Positions 7,548-14,734 of a DNA stretch of 54,287 nucleotides are shown piece by piece. Positions within the stretch are counted from its first letter, which is position 1; each line of letters opens with the position of its first letter. A program made the position numbers and the translations under genes. The DNA comes from a virus: IMG/VR virus record IMGVR_UViG_3300017593_002049, positions 1 to 54,287 of that record. The stretch is one strand, 5' to 3'. Below the pieces are notes generated by a model, which did no database searches, was not told the DNA's origin, and saw only the letters and a program-made list of their open reading frames with translations.

Positions 7548-8045
7548 ATGGATGTAATCGACACCGCGCACAAAACGGTACACAACGCTGCACATGGCGG
7601 TTCGGCTGCACTGGCAACACGGCTCGGCATGTCAGTGACTATCTTGAATAACAAAGTCAATCCGCATGCAAAAGCACATCATCTGAGACTAGATGAAGCA
7701 CTCGCTATTATGGAGTTCACTGGTGATCACAGCATCATACAAGCCATGGCCCATCGTCTAGGTGGCGTGTACTGCGAAGTTAGTAGCGCTACTAAAAAAG
7801 ATGATCTCATCATGACTGCACTGTCGGCGTCTGCCTGCCAAGGCGATGTTATGACTGAGCTGCACCAAGCACTTGAAGACGGCCAGATAAGCTGTGATCA
7901 ACGCGTTGCACTAAAGGCGAAGATTCAAACAGCATTGTCTGAGCTGCAAGCCCTTGGTCAGCACGTTGACGAAAAGCACGCCAGCGACAACCCGCACATC
8001 GTTGCACGCTGGGGAGCTGAAAAAGCTCAGGATGGTAACCAGTGA
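7548..8045 (+). CDS. phage regulatory CII (CP76-type) protein
   Basis: 165 aa. The N-terminal part (VIDTAHKTVHNAAHGGSAALATRLGMSVTILNNKVNP) is typical of the phage regulatory protein CII/CP76 family, an HTH regulator found beside cro in many proteobacterial phages. An upstream GTG frame extends to 7524, but the ATG at 7548 has AGGAA 7 nt upstream and is preferred. Its stop overlaps the next start. Likely part of the lysis-lysogeny switch or replication timing; not related in sequence to lambda CII. Confidence 0.7.
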   Translation: MDVIDTAHKTVHNAAHGGSAALATRLGMSVTILNNKVNPHAKAHHLRLDEALAIMEFTGDHSIIQAMAHRLGGVYCEVSSATKKDDLIMTALSASACQGDVMTELHQALEDGQISCDQRVALKAKIQTALSELQALGQHVDEKHASDNPHIVARWGAEKAQDGNQ

Positions 8046-8278
8046 AGCCTCTTTCTCAGATGGGTCTCGAAGACGAAAACTTTTTGCGTACGCAGGCATA
8101 TATCGAAGCATTGCAACAACAGCAAAAAAATGAACAAAAACAGTGGGAGCAAATGAAACTGATAAGTGAAAGAGAAAGCCAAGCCAAAAAGATTGCCGAT
8201 GCGTTCGTTTATGCCACATTCCTTTCAAGCTTTGTTGCTTGCATCCTCCTGATCATTATCTTCAGACTCGGGCAATAA
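8042..8278 (+). CDS. small coiled-coil membrane protein
   Basis: 78-aa protein with a Gln/Glu-rich coiled-coil N-terminus (EALQQQQKNEQKQWEQMKLI) and one C-terminal transmembrane helix (FVYATFLSSFVACILLIIIF). GTG start overlapping the previous stop codon (GTGA), so translation is coupled. Directly followed by a terminator. Function unknown; tail-anchored small early proteins may act in exclusion. Confidence 0.5.
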   Translation: MKPLSQMGLEDENFLRTQAYIEALQQQQKNEQKQWEQMKLISERESQAKKIADAFVYATFLSSFVACILLIIIFRLGQ

Positions 8279-8312
8279 AAAACCCCAATCAGTTGCACCT
8301 GATCGGGGTTTT
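8279..8312 (+). terminator. Rho-independent terminator in the early operon
   Basis: AACCCC-A-ATCAG / CTGAT-CGGGGTTTT stem right after the small membrane-protein gene. It splits the early operon after three genes in the manner of a tR-type terminator, so genes from 8351 on need read-through, antitermination or another promoter. Confidence 0.75.
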
Positions 8313-8350
8313 GCATCTTACATAAAACTCAATACAAAGGAGATTATGCC

Positions 8351-9079
8351 ATGAAACTACCAAAGCTACAACAACACAAAGAGCTGAAGCATGCAGTAGA
8401 TGCTAAAGAGCTTTATCGGTCATTGGGGCTCAATACAGCTCATTGGGCCAAATGGCATGCACGCAATATAGACAGTAATGAGTTTGCCATCAAAGGGACC
8501 GATTACCAAGGGTTCACCCAATGGGTGAACGGCAATAAAACGCAAAATTATCTACTTTCTATCGAATTTGCAAAAAAGCTGGCCATGCAGGTTAAGACTG
8601 AAATGGGCGAGCGAGTTAGAAACTACTTTTTAGAGTGTGAGCGCCGCATGTCACCCTCAATCACACAGCAGCCGGCAGTCGCATTGCCTCAGAACTATAT
8701 CGAAGCATTAGAAGCTCACTTGCAAGCTGTAAAAGAGAAAACAGCATTAGAGCATCAACTACAGATCAGCCAGCCAAAAATTGATTTTCATGACACTGTT
8801 GCCGCAAGCAGTGTCCTTGTCACGATATCTGATGTGGCCAAAAAACTAAACATGTCGGCTCAAGCACTGAATGTGAAGTTGATTGAACTTGGTGTATATG
8901 ACAAGCGGCGGTTGCCAAAGAAAGTATTTAACCACTGGTTTCTTCAAAAAAGCTATGGACAGATGAAACTTACGAAACAAGGCCGTGATCGTAATCTGAT
9001 CACCCAAGCAGGCCAGATTTACATCATCGACTTGATATCAGAGCAAATGAAGCTGGTAAGCGGAAAGGAGGCAGTGTAA
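8351..9079 (+). CDS. phage antirepressor (AntA/AntB + KilAC)
   Basis: 242 aa. N-terminal AntA/AntB-type antirepressor domain (VDAKELYRSLGLNTAHWAKWHARNI, spelled here in parts: VDAKELYRSLGL, WAKWHARNI, KTQNYLLSIEFAKKLAM), a Gln-rich linker near 120-140, and a C-terminal ANT/KilAC domain (TISDVAKKLNMSAQALNVKL, GQIYIIDLI). Such proteins bind and inactivate repressors. AGGAG lies 8 nt upstream of the ATG. Its stop overlaps the start of the replication gene by one base. Confidence 0.75.
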   Translation: MKLPKLQQHKELKHAVDAKELYRSLGLNTAHWAKWHARNIDSNEFAIKGTDYQGFTQWVNGNKTQNYLLSIEFAKKLAMQVKTEMGERVRNYFLECERRMSPSITQQPAVALPQNYIEALEAHLQAVKEKTALEHQLQISQPKIDFHDTVAASSVLVTISDVAKKLNMSAQALNVKLIELGVYDKRRLPKKVFNHWFLQKSYGQMKLTKQGRDRNLITQAGQIYIIDLISEQMKLVSGKEAV

Positions 9080-10602
9080 TGCATTATATCGCACACAACT
9101 TTAGCGACTGGGATAGCAGCACGCTTCATATGACGCGCACTGAGCGCAGTATCTATTTTGACTTGCGATCACTGTATCTACTACAGGAAAAGCCCATTGA
9201 TGGTGGCGATATGGCACTACTGCAGCGTCGTGTACGTGCCACCAATGATGAAGAAAAAGCAGCGCTAACTTTTGTCCTCAAAGATAAGTTCAAGAAGACT
9301 GGAAAATTATATAAGCGTCCAGAATGGGACAAAATAATTAGTGGCTATCACTACCAAGCCATATCAAGTGCAACCAAAGAAATGATCAAGCGGTTGTCAG
9401 ATGCTGGCGAGACTGTCGCCGCCAATGCGGGCGTACTTAATATACGTGTTGCCTATATTGAAAAGTTTGGCCATGACGAACACACACGAATCACGAACAA
9501 AGCGAACGAGGGCGAACGCCATCACGAACGCACGAACGCGAAAGCGAACGATGACGAAAATCAGGACGAACGCGAAAGCGAACAGCTAAGTGCACGTGAG
9601 CGAAGCAAGCGCGAACGCAAATATATGGTCGAAAAGCTTAAAGCTGCTGGCGAGTCTGTCACGCTAAAAACAGCTATAGCAACGCTTAGAGCTTTATACG
9701 GTAAACATTTTAACGGTGACGCATTAACAGATATGCAAGAAGACGAACGGACGAACGCGAAAGCGAACGCCAATATAAGTAGTGACGAACGAATGGGCGA
9801 ACAGCAAAGCGAACAAGCGAACCAAATCACGAACAAAGCGAACGCGCAAAATTCATCACATAACCAAGAACCAGAAACCACTAACCATAAACCATCAACC
9901 AATAACCAAGTGAGTGAGGGCACACACACAAGCCCTGTGACTGTTGATGATTCTTTTGAGAACAGTTTTGAGTTGACTCAGCAAACAGAAGAAGACATTA
10001 GGCTGGCAGAGCAAAAGCGCCTAAATGCTCAGGTACCAGTTCAAGCCGAACAAATACGTAGTCAGCATGCAGATGATATCGAGAACTGGATAGCGCCATC
10101 AATAGATACGATGCGCGGTGAACTATTCCGTGCCGGCAAGATGATGCAGCTGACTGATGACCAGTACGAGTTGCACATTGAAGAATTCAAAGCACATTAC
10201 GCTGAGCAGGCTCTACGTGGCAATCCAATAATCACTGAATCAAATCGTAAAGCTAAACTTCGTAAGTGGTTAGCAGGCGAGATAGATAAACAAAAAATCA
10301 CTCAAGCACGTCAGGAAAAGGCGAAAGGCCGCTTTACCACAGATAACGAAGACTGGACCGGTACCACTGCCAAAAACGCTTCAGATTTTGATAGTGATTT
10401 GCCTCCTATTTACCATCCAAGCCATCAAACTACTAAGGCCGATGACAACATGCCACTGTTTTTGAATGGCTGTAAGCGCATGCCTTTACCTGGTATGACC
10501 AATCCTGAGACTGAGGCTTATGTGGATAGATATGTTCAACCTGGCGAAGCTCGAGTAGTAGCTTATGACAGGTTATTGGTAGAAATGAAAGAGGCAGTAT
10601 GA
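9079..10602 (+). CDS. replication initiation protein (DUF1376 + DnaT-like)
   Basis: 507 aa. N-terminal DUF1376-type domain (MHYIAHNFSDWDSSTLHMTRTE, in parts HNFSDWDSSTLHMT and RSLYLLQEKPI) and C-terminal DnaT-like DNA-binding domain at about 335-415 (ENWIAPSIDTMRGEL, KAKLRKWLAGEI). Between them a motif is duplicated (IKRLSDAGETV near 108; VEKLKAAGESV near 190), each copy followed by Asn/Ala/Glu-rich sequence encoded by CGAAC repeats. The gene order (antirepressor, this gene, small protein) and the internal repeats suggest that the phage origin lies within it, as in lambda O. It probably recruits the host primosome. Confidence 0.65.
   Translation: MHYIAHNFSDWDSSTLHMTRTERSIYFDLRSLYLLQEKPIDGGDMALLQRRVRATNDEEKAALTFVLKDKFKKTGKLYKRPEWDKIISGYHYQAISSATKEMIKRLSDAGETVAANAGVLNIRVAYIEKFGHDEHTRITNKANEGERHHERTNAKANDDENQDERESEQLSARERSKRERKYMVEKLKAAGESVTLKTAIATLRALYGKHFNGDALTDMQEDERTNAKANANISSDERMGEQQSEQANQITNKANAQNSSHNQEPETTNHKPSTNNQVSEGTHTSPVTVDDSFENSFELTQQTEEDIRLAEQKRLNAQVPVQAEQIRSQHADDIENWIAPSIDTMRGELFRAGKMMQLTDDQYELHIEEFKAHYAEQALRGNPIITESNRKAKLRKWLAGEIDKQKITQARQEKAKGRFTTDNEDWTGTTAKNASDFDSDLPPIYHPSHQTTKADDNMPLFLNGCKRMPLPGMTNPETEAYVDRYVQPGEARVVAYDRLLVEMKEAV
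9477..9843 (+). repeat. iteron-like CGAAC repeat array (candidate origin)
   Basis: About 19 copies of RCGAAC (mostly ACGAAC or GCGAAC, often in the longer unit ACGAACGCGAAAGCGAAC) in two clusters, about 9477-9619 and 9749-9843, inside the replication gene. They are followed at 9863-9910 by seven copies of AACCA. Direct repeats inside an initiator gene are the known layout of lambda-type origins; this is inference from layout. Simple codon-repeat expansion is the alternative. Confidence 0.5.
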
Positions 10603-11000
10603 GCACATCGGACCAAAAGCTATCTACAAAACAGGCAGAAAAAATAGAAGTAGGGCGTGGCGCTTGGAAGTTTGAGCGCTGGCTAAACAAGCAAAAGACA
10701 GAGAAAGAGCTGGCTGATATTGAATATAAAAAGAATCATCCAGACCGTTACTTTGTCGCTTTTGTGAAAGTAAGCTTGCCACGCGCAACATTGCCAGAAC
10801 ACTTATGGCCAACAGTAATTAACGACACATTGTTGTTTGAGCAGCCAGAGCCGCTAGCTTTTGAAGACATCATACGTGTGGCTAATAAAGCATGGATTCT
10901 TGCAGACAGGATTGAGCTGACCAACTTTTATGAAATGAATGCCAGTGACTTTGCTGCGTTTGTTGGTGATGAGGCTGGCTGGGCGGTAATAGAGGAATGA
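10599..11000 (+). CDS. hypothetical early protein
   Basis: 133-aa protein with ATGA overlap to the replication gene, so translationally coupled to it. Basic N-terminal third (KQAEKIEVGRGAWKFERWLNKQ), acidic C-terminus. It occupies the place of a helicase loader but is far too short and has no Walker motif. I do not recognise the family. Confidence 0.5.
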   Translation: MSTSDQKLSTKQAEKIEVGRGAWKFERWLNKQKTEKELADIEYKKNHPDRYFVAFVKVSLPRATLPEHLWPTVINDTLLFEQPEPLAFEDIIRVANKAWILADRIELTNFYEMNASDFAAFVGDEAGWAVIEE

Positions 11001-11040
11001 AAGGGCATAAAAACTAACGACAAACCAATTAGAGGAGAAT

Positions 11041-11517
11041 ATGGTTTTGGCTAAAAAACGCGGTATCAGCTGGACAGATATAGCTTCCACCAGTGTTGGT
11101 AAGATCAACGCGCACAAAGTATCTGAGTTATGGACAACCAAGCAAGCGACCAAAAAAAGTAAGTACGGTAACGTGAAGACGATCGTTGATGGTATTAAGT
11201 TTCACAGCAAAGGTGAAAGTGAGCGTTATATCTTTTTAAAGCTCAAAGAGCGCGCCGGTAGGATTAGAGACTTACGCTTACAAGTGCCTTATGAGCTCAT
11301 TCCCAAAAGCAGAAACGAGGCTGGCAAGGCAATTAGAGCGGTGATTTATAAAGCCGACTTTGTTTATATCGATACCAGGACCGGCTGTGAAGTGGTAGAA
11401 GATTTTAAGGGCACGCGTACGCAGGATTACATTAATAAAAGTAAGCACATGAAAGAAAAATACGGTATCGAAATATACGAAACTGATCGGACCCATCTAA
11501 AGGACGGTAGATTGTGA
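11041..11517 (+). CDS. DUF1064 nuclease-like protein
   Basis: 158 aa. The pattern KYGNVKTIVDGIKFHSKGESERY, then LRLQVPYELIP, then YKADFVYIDT and VVEDFKGTRTQDY matches DUF1064, a phage family with a PD-(D/E)XK-like core (E of GESER, D of ADF, E-D-x-K of VEDFKG) proposed to act as a Holliday-junction or structure-specific endonuclease. GAGGAG precedes the ATG. It probably acts in phage recombination or replication, since it follows the replication genes. Confidence 0.75.
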   Translation: MVLAKKRGISWTDIASTSVGKINAHKVSELWTTKQATKKSKYGNVKTIVDGIKFHSKGESERYIFLKLKERAGRIRDLRLQVPYELIPKSRNEAGKAIRAVIYKADFVYIDTRTGCEVVEDFKGTRTQDYINKSKHMKEKYGIEIYETDRTHLKDGRL

Positions 11518-11579
11518 GGAGGTTGATACTAACCTTGTAATTAAGGTCCATGTAAAAAATCTTGATGAGAATTAGACAA

Positions 11580-11615
11580 TAAAAAGCGCCAATGTTGGAA
11601 GCATTGACGCTTTTG
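11580..11615 (+). terminator. terminator ending the replication operon
   Basis: Stem AAAAGCG-C-CAATG / CATTG-A-CGCTTTT with a 7-nt loop, in the 185-nt gap after the DUF1064 gene. The near symmetry means it could also work on the minus strand. Confidence 0.7.
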
Positions 11616-11625
11616 AATACATAGT

Positions 11626-11654
11626 TTGTTCTGAGTAGCTAAGCATCTTAATTA
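11626..11654 (+). promoter_or_regulatory. candidate promoter of the XRE regulator
   Basis: TTGTTC (11626-11631), 17 nt, TAATTA (11649-11654), between the terminator and the next gene, which otherwise would have no transcription. A dyad lies just downstream at 11660. Confidence 0.4.
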
Positions 11655-11659
11655 TATGA

Positions 11660-11682
11660 ACATTGCCAGTATTTTGCAATGT
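11660..11682. promoter_or_regulatory. inverted-repeat operator before XRE gene
   Basis: Perfect dyad ACATTGC-N9-GCAATGT, placed 5-28 nt after the candidate -10 box and 19 nt before the GTG start. It is a likely binding site for the XRE protein encoded next (autoregulation) or another early regulator. It is different from the repressor operators. Confidence 0.45.
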
Positions 11683-11701
11683 ATGACGCTCAGGGGGAAT
11701 A

Positions 11702-12400
11702 GTGGCTAAACGATCAGGATATACAAGGCGTGATATTAAAAACATCAATGTCACGGTAGGTTTAAATTTAGCAGCGGCGCGGCGTAATGCTGGTATGTCT
11801 CAAACTGAGGTCATGCAAGCTGTGTGGGGTGTCTCAAACAACCGAAATCGTATTAGTGAGATTGAGAACGGCAAAAAAGATTTAACGCTTATTGATCTTC
11901 TTATATTTCAGGATCTTTACGGCCAATCATTAGATTATATATGTGGCCTATCGACAGAACCTGAAATCGATATGTTGGCGGGTACCGTGAATCACGTTGT
12001 TAACCAATCACACGCACTTATTGAGATGTTAACAGGCAATGTGGCTGACGTGATCGTTAGTCATGTGAAGTCGATCTGTAAAAATGACCATGCCGCGCTA
12101 TTAGATGCTTCAAAACGTCTATGTAGTATCGTCAGAGAGGAACATAAGGCCGATAGCGCCAGTGTTGAGACAGTCGTGGCCGCTAGTACTGTGATGCGTG
12201 TTGTCAGGTCCATAGAGGTCAAACAGGCACGGCAAGCACAAGCTATTGATACGCAAATGATGCAGATCACCGAGCGTGTTGATCGTGAAGACCGCCACCG
12301 TTTACTAAAGGACCGTGACCGTCACTACCAATACAGCATACCGCTACCTAAACCATCCATGATAGAGGATGCCGTGGTTGTAGGAGTGAACCATGAGTGA
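11702..12400 (+). CDS. XRE-family regulator (candidate late activator)
   Basis: 232 aa. N-terminal XRE HTH (LNLAAARRNAGMSQTEVMQAV, RISEIENGKKDLTLIDLLIF), then a long helical C-terminal region that probably oligomerises. Start is GTG with AGGGGGAA just upstream. It is a new transcription unit placed after replication genes and directly before the possible terminase small subunit and the late genes. No other activator is obvious, so it is my best candidate for the protein that recognises the GGAACAC late promoters; the sequence alone does not prove this. Confidence 0.6.
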   Translation: MAKRSGYTRRDIKNINVTVGLNLAAARRNAGMSQTEVMQAVWGVSNNRNRISEIENGKKDLTLIDLLIFQDLYGQSLDYICGLSTEPEIDMLAGTVNHVVNQSHALIEMLTGNVADVIVSHVKSICKNDHAALLDASKRLCSIVREEHKADSASVETVVAASTVMRVVRSIEVKQARQAQAIDTQMMQITERVDREDRHRLLKDRDRHYQYSIPLPKPSMIEDAVVVGVNHE

Positions 12401-13328
12401 TCGGTATTCAAAAGATGAGATATGGGCGGCGGCCAAACTTATATGGGAGAACACACCTCAAATAACTGACCGAGAATTACTGGATCAGCTACAAACGACC
12501 TATGGAAATAGTGCACCAAAGTCTAGTGGTTCGGTGAGCAAAAGGCGAAGAAAGGAAGCATGGACGAAGCAAAGCCTCGTTAAATCGCCTAAAAATAGCC
12601 TGAAAACAGAGGGAGAGGACGCAGGAAGCAAGCAATCTAGGAAGCAGGAGTCGCAAAATAGTACTTTGATTCCCTCAAAAACTAATAAAGCACAAAATAG
12701 GGAATCAGAGGAGGAAGTGGAAGCAGCGGGAAGCAGGATTGGCGAAATAGCCGACAATGTAGTAATCGATGCCAAAGGCCGTGCCGCCATTATTGTTAAA
12801 ACTCGACGTAGGTATGCTAATTTAGGCGGCTTATTTGATCAGGCGCTTGCTATAACATTGAGTATTCCTGAATTAGCAGATGAGGCGGCTAGAATAGAGC
12901 AAGAGGCGCTAGCAGGTGAGTACGGCGTTAATTTTGAGATAGGTGAGAACGATAAAAAAGAACCAATAGCCGAGGTCGAAGCCGCCGCGCAAAAGTTGCA
13001 ACAGGCTATGGTGCTAAGCAAGTCTTTAACCGAGACTACAACCAGCTTGGCTATGGCGCTTAAAACCATATCAGAGGTTGAAATGCCGTTATGCGGGATC
13101 ACAGCGGACGACTTCAAGCAATCAGATCAAGACCGCCGTTTAGGTGCATTGGCGGCGCTTGGTGATATTGATAAGAAAGAGCGTGAAGCACGTGAACGAC
13201 TGAAACCAGAGTTACATGAGCGTTTAAAAAGGATCAAGGAAGCCGAAGCAAGCGCTGATTTTGGTCTCTATGATGAGAACAATGACGGCGGCGATATTGA
13301 CGATGTTGATTATACTGCTATTGATTGA
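12393..13328 (+). CDS. possible small terminase / DNA-binding protein
   Basis: 311 aa. The N-terminus (YSKDEIWAAAKLIWENTPQITDRELLDQL, in parts SKDEIWAAAKLIWEN and ITDRELLDQL) looks like an HTH of the kind in small terminase subunits; it is followed by a Lys/Ser/Glu-rich linker (about 45-115) and a helical acidic C-terminal region. It overlaps the XRE gene by 8 bp. Large terminase is 8.5 kb downstream. A regulator role is equally possible. Confidence 0.4.
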   Translation: MSDRYSKDEIWAAAKLIWENTPQITDRELLDQLQTTYGNSAPKSSGSVSKRRRKEAWTKQSLVKSPKNSLKTEGEDAGSKQSRKQESQNSTLIPSKTNKAQNRESEEEVEAAGSRIGEIADNVVIDAKGRAAIIVKTRRRYANLGGLFDQALAITLSIPELADEAARIEQEALAGEYGVNFEIGENDKKEPIAEVEAAAQKLQQAMVLSKSLTETTTSLAMALKTISEVEMPLCGITADDFKQSDQDRRLGALAALGDIDKKEREARERLKPELHERLKRIKEAEASADFGLYDENNDGGDIDDVDYTAID

Positions 13329-13421
13329 AGGTTGGTTATATGAAAAAGCTCCATATCCACATAATTAACATTCATAGGAAATAAGTATAAAACGTAGCGC
13401 TGTTATATCTGCTTGTGAGTT

Positions 13422-13450
13422 AAAGCCCCACGTTTTGACGTAGGGCTTTT
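13422..13450 (+). terminator. terminator between convergent genes
   Basis: AAAGCCC-C-ACGT / ACGT-A-GGGCTTTT stem with TTTG loop, ending the regulator operon before the convergent DUF4917 gene. Confidence 0.75.
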
Positions 13451-13493
13451 GCTTGCTAATTGGCATTATAATAGGTTTGATTAACTCAATTAT

Positions 13494-14474
13494 TTAAAGC
13501 CAAATTGGTGCGGTGGAAGCATCGTAGAATTCGATACTGATTTTTGGTGTCTTAATAAAGCGTGTAGCGTTCGCTATGGTTTCTTTATTCTGTTTAGAAC
13601 TCTCATCTCCAAATATGCTGATAAATACTTTGCTCACACTGCTTTTTGTTATTTGATCAAAAACATGTGCGTCATTGTCAGCCATCGAATGTCCATGAAT
13701 AAACAATGACTCTCCTAAGTTTTCTAAAGCCCCAAAACAGTAGTTTAGATAAGGATTGTGTTTAATACGTGCTAACTTTTTTTCATGTGTAGGCTCTGAG
13801 ACAAATAACGGGAATTTTCCTTGACTTAAATTCTCTCGAACTTGTTCAACTATACTAGTATCATCATCTTTCTTGAACGTGTGCTTGTGAATAGAAGAGC
13901 CATTGTCATAAATATGGAGACCTCCATGTAAAAAATACACGTCTTGACTTAGCTCATTTTTCCAGGTTGTTCCACGAAAACCATCATCTGTGAAGTAACC
14001 CTTTCGATCAACATCATTTTTATTGACAATCCAATAAAGTAATAAATCATAATTTAAAGTAAATATGTTCTGAAATCTTTCAATAAATGACCTTGCAATT
14101 TTATACTGTTGAGTTGTTACCCTACTAGATCTAGGGGGATGAGTTTGTGAAATAACGTCAACCAGTGAACTCTTCAAAGTTTCTTGGTCAGCTTTGATTT
14201 CATCAATCTTAGTCTGGTCAAACCCATAGCTCACACAGACAGATTCAGCTGCTTCAAGTGCGCGCATTATTTTTTCAAAATCGTAAGTTTTAAAGTTATC
14301 AAAAATATCTTTTATTAATGTATTGCGAGTACCAAAATCTGCCTTTTGAAGTAAGTTTTGATAATTAAAAATACTGTGATCCCACGCTTGAGAAAAGCCA
14401 TTGGCCAACAAAATAGAGGGTTTCTCTCCAGGCTTTAACTTACTAAATGCATCTTCAAATGTTTGTAATGACAC
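13494..14474 (-). CDS. DUF4917 SIR2-like protein (candidate defence cargo)
   Basis: 326 aa. LLANGFSQAWDHSIFNYQNL near residue 22, FTLNYDLLLYW near 147, VYFLHGGLHIY near 183 and LFIHGHSMADNDAHV near 252 form the pattern of DUF4917, a family with a SIR2-like fold (GNGFS, NYD and HG motifs). SIR2-like proteins in prophages often act as NAD+-depleting defence effectors. GTG start with AGGGA 9 nt upstream. It is single, on the opposite strand to its neighbours and clearly more AT-rich, so it is probably an acquired moron gene expressed in the lysogen. No partner gene is visible. Confidence 0.65.
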   Translation of the reverse strand: MSLQTFEDAFSKLKPGEKPSILLANGFSQAWDHSIFNYQNLLQKADFGTRNTLIKDIFDNFKTYDFEKIMRALEAAESVCVSYGFDQTKIDEIKADQETLKSSLVDVISQTHPPRSSRVTTQQYKIARSFIERFQNIFTLNYDLLLYWIVNKNDVDRKGYFTDDGFRGTTWKNELSQDVYFLHGGLHIYDNGSSIHKHTFKKDDDTSIVEQVRENLSQGKFPLFVSEPTHEKKLARIKHNPYLNYCFGALENLGESLFIHGHSMADNDAHVFDQITKSSVSKVFISIFGDESSKQNKETIANATRFIKTPKISIEFYDASTAPIWL

Positions 14475-14663
14475 TATATTGTCCCTATGTGAATGGTCAT
14501 GAATAACGTTATCCGCTTTTATAGAGCAACTCTATATGAGTGTAGTCTATAGCAGTAAGCTAGCATGAGCATCGATATTTTAATAGACAAAAGTTTTATT
14601 AAAATTATTGTTAAAAGTCTATTGTAGAGCATGCCAACTAAAGTTATAAGGTGGTAAGTAATA

Positions 14664-14703
14664 GGAACACCAAGGCCGCCGTATCACTTAGCAGTGCCAT
14701 AAT
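14664..14703 (+). promoter_or_regulatory. late promoter A
   Basis: GGAACACC at 14664, then 26 nt, then CATAAT (14698-14703); no -35 hexamer. Start codon of the tape-measure gene is 31 nt after the -10 box. One of nine sites with the same architecture. Confidence 0.75.
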
Positions 14704-14734
14704 CTAATGACCGAATTATCAAAAGGCATAGATC

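Noticed and set aside
9561-9929. 122-codon minus-strand frame opposite the replication gene.
   Set aside because: Created by the repeat composition of the plus-strand gene; Cys/Ser-rich translation and no start signals.
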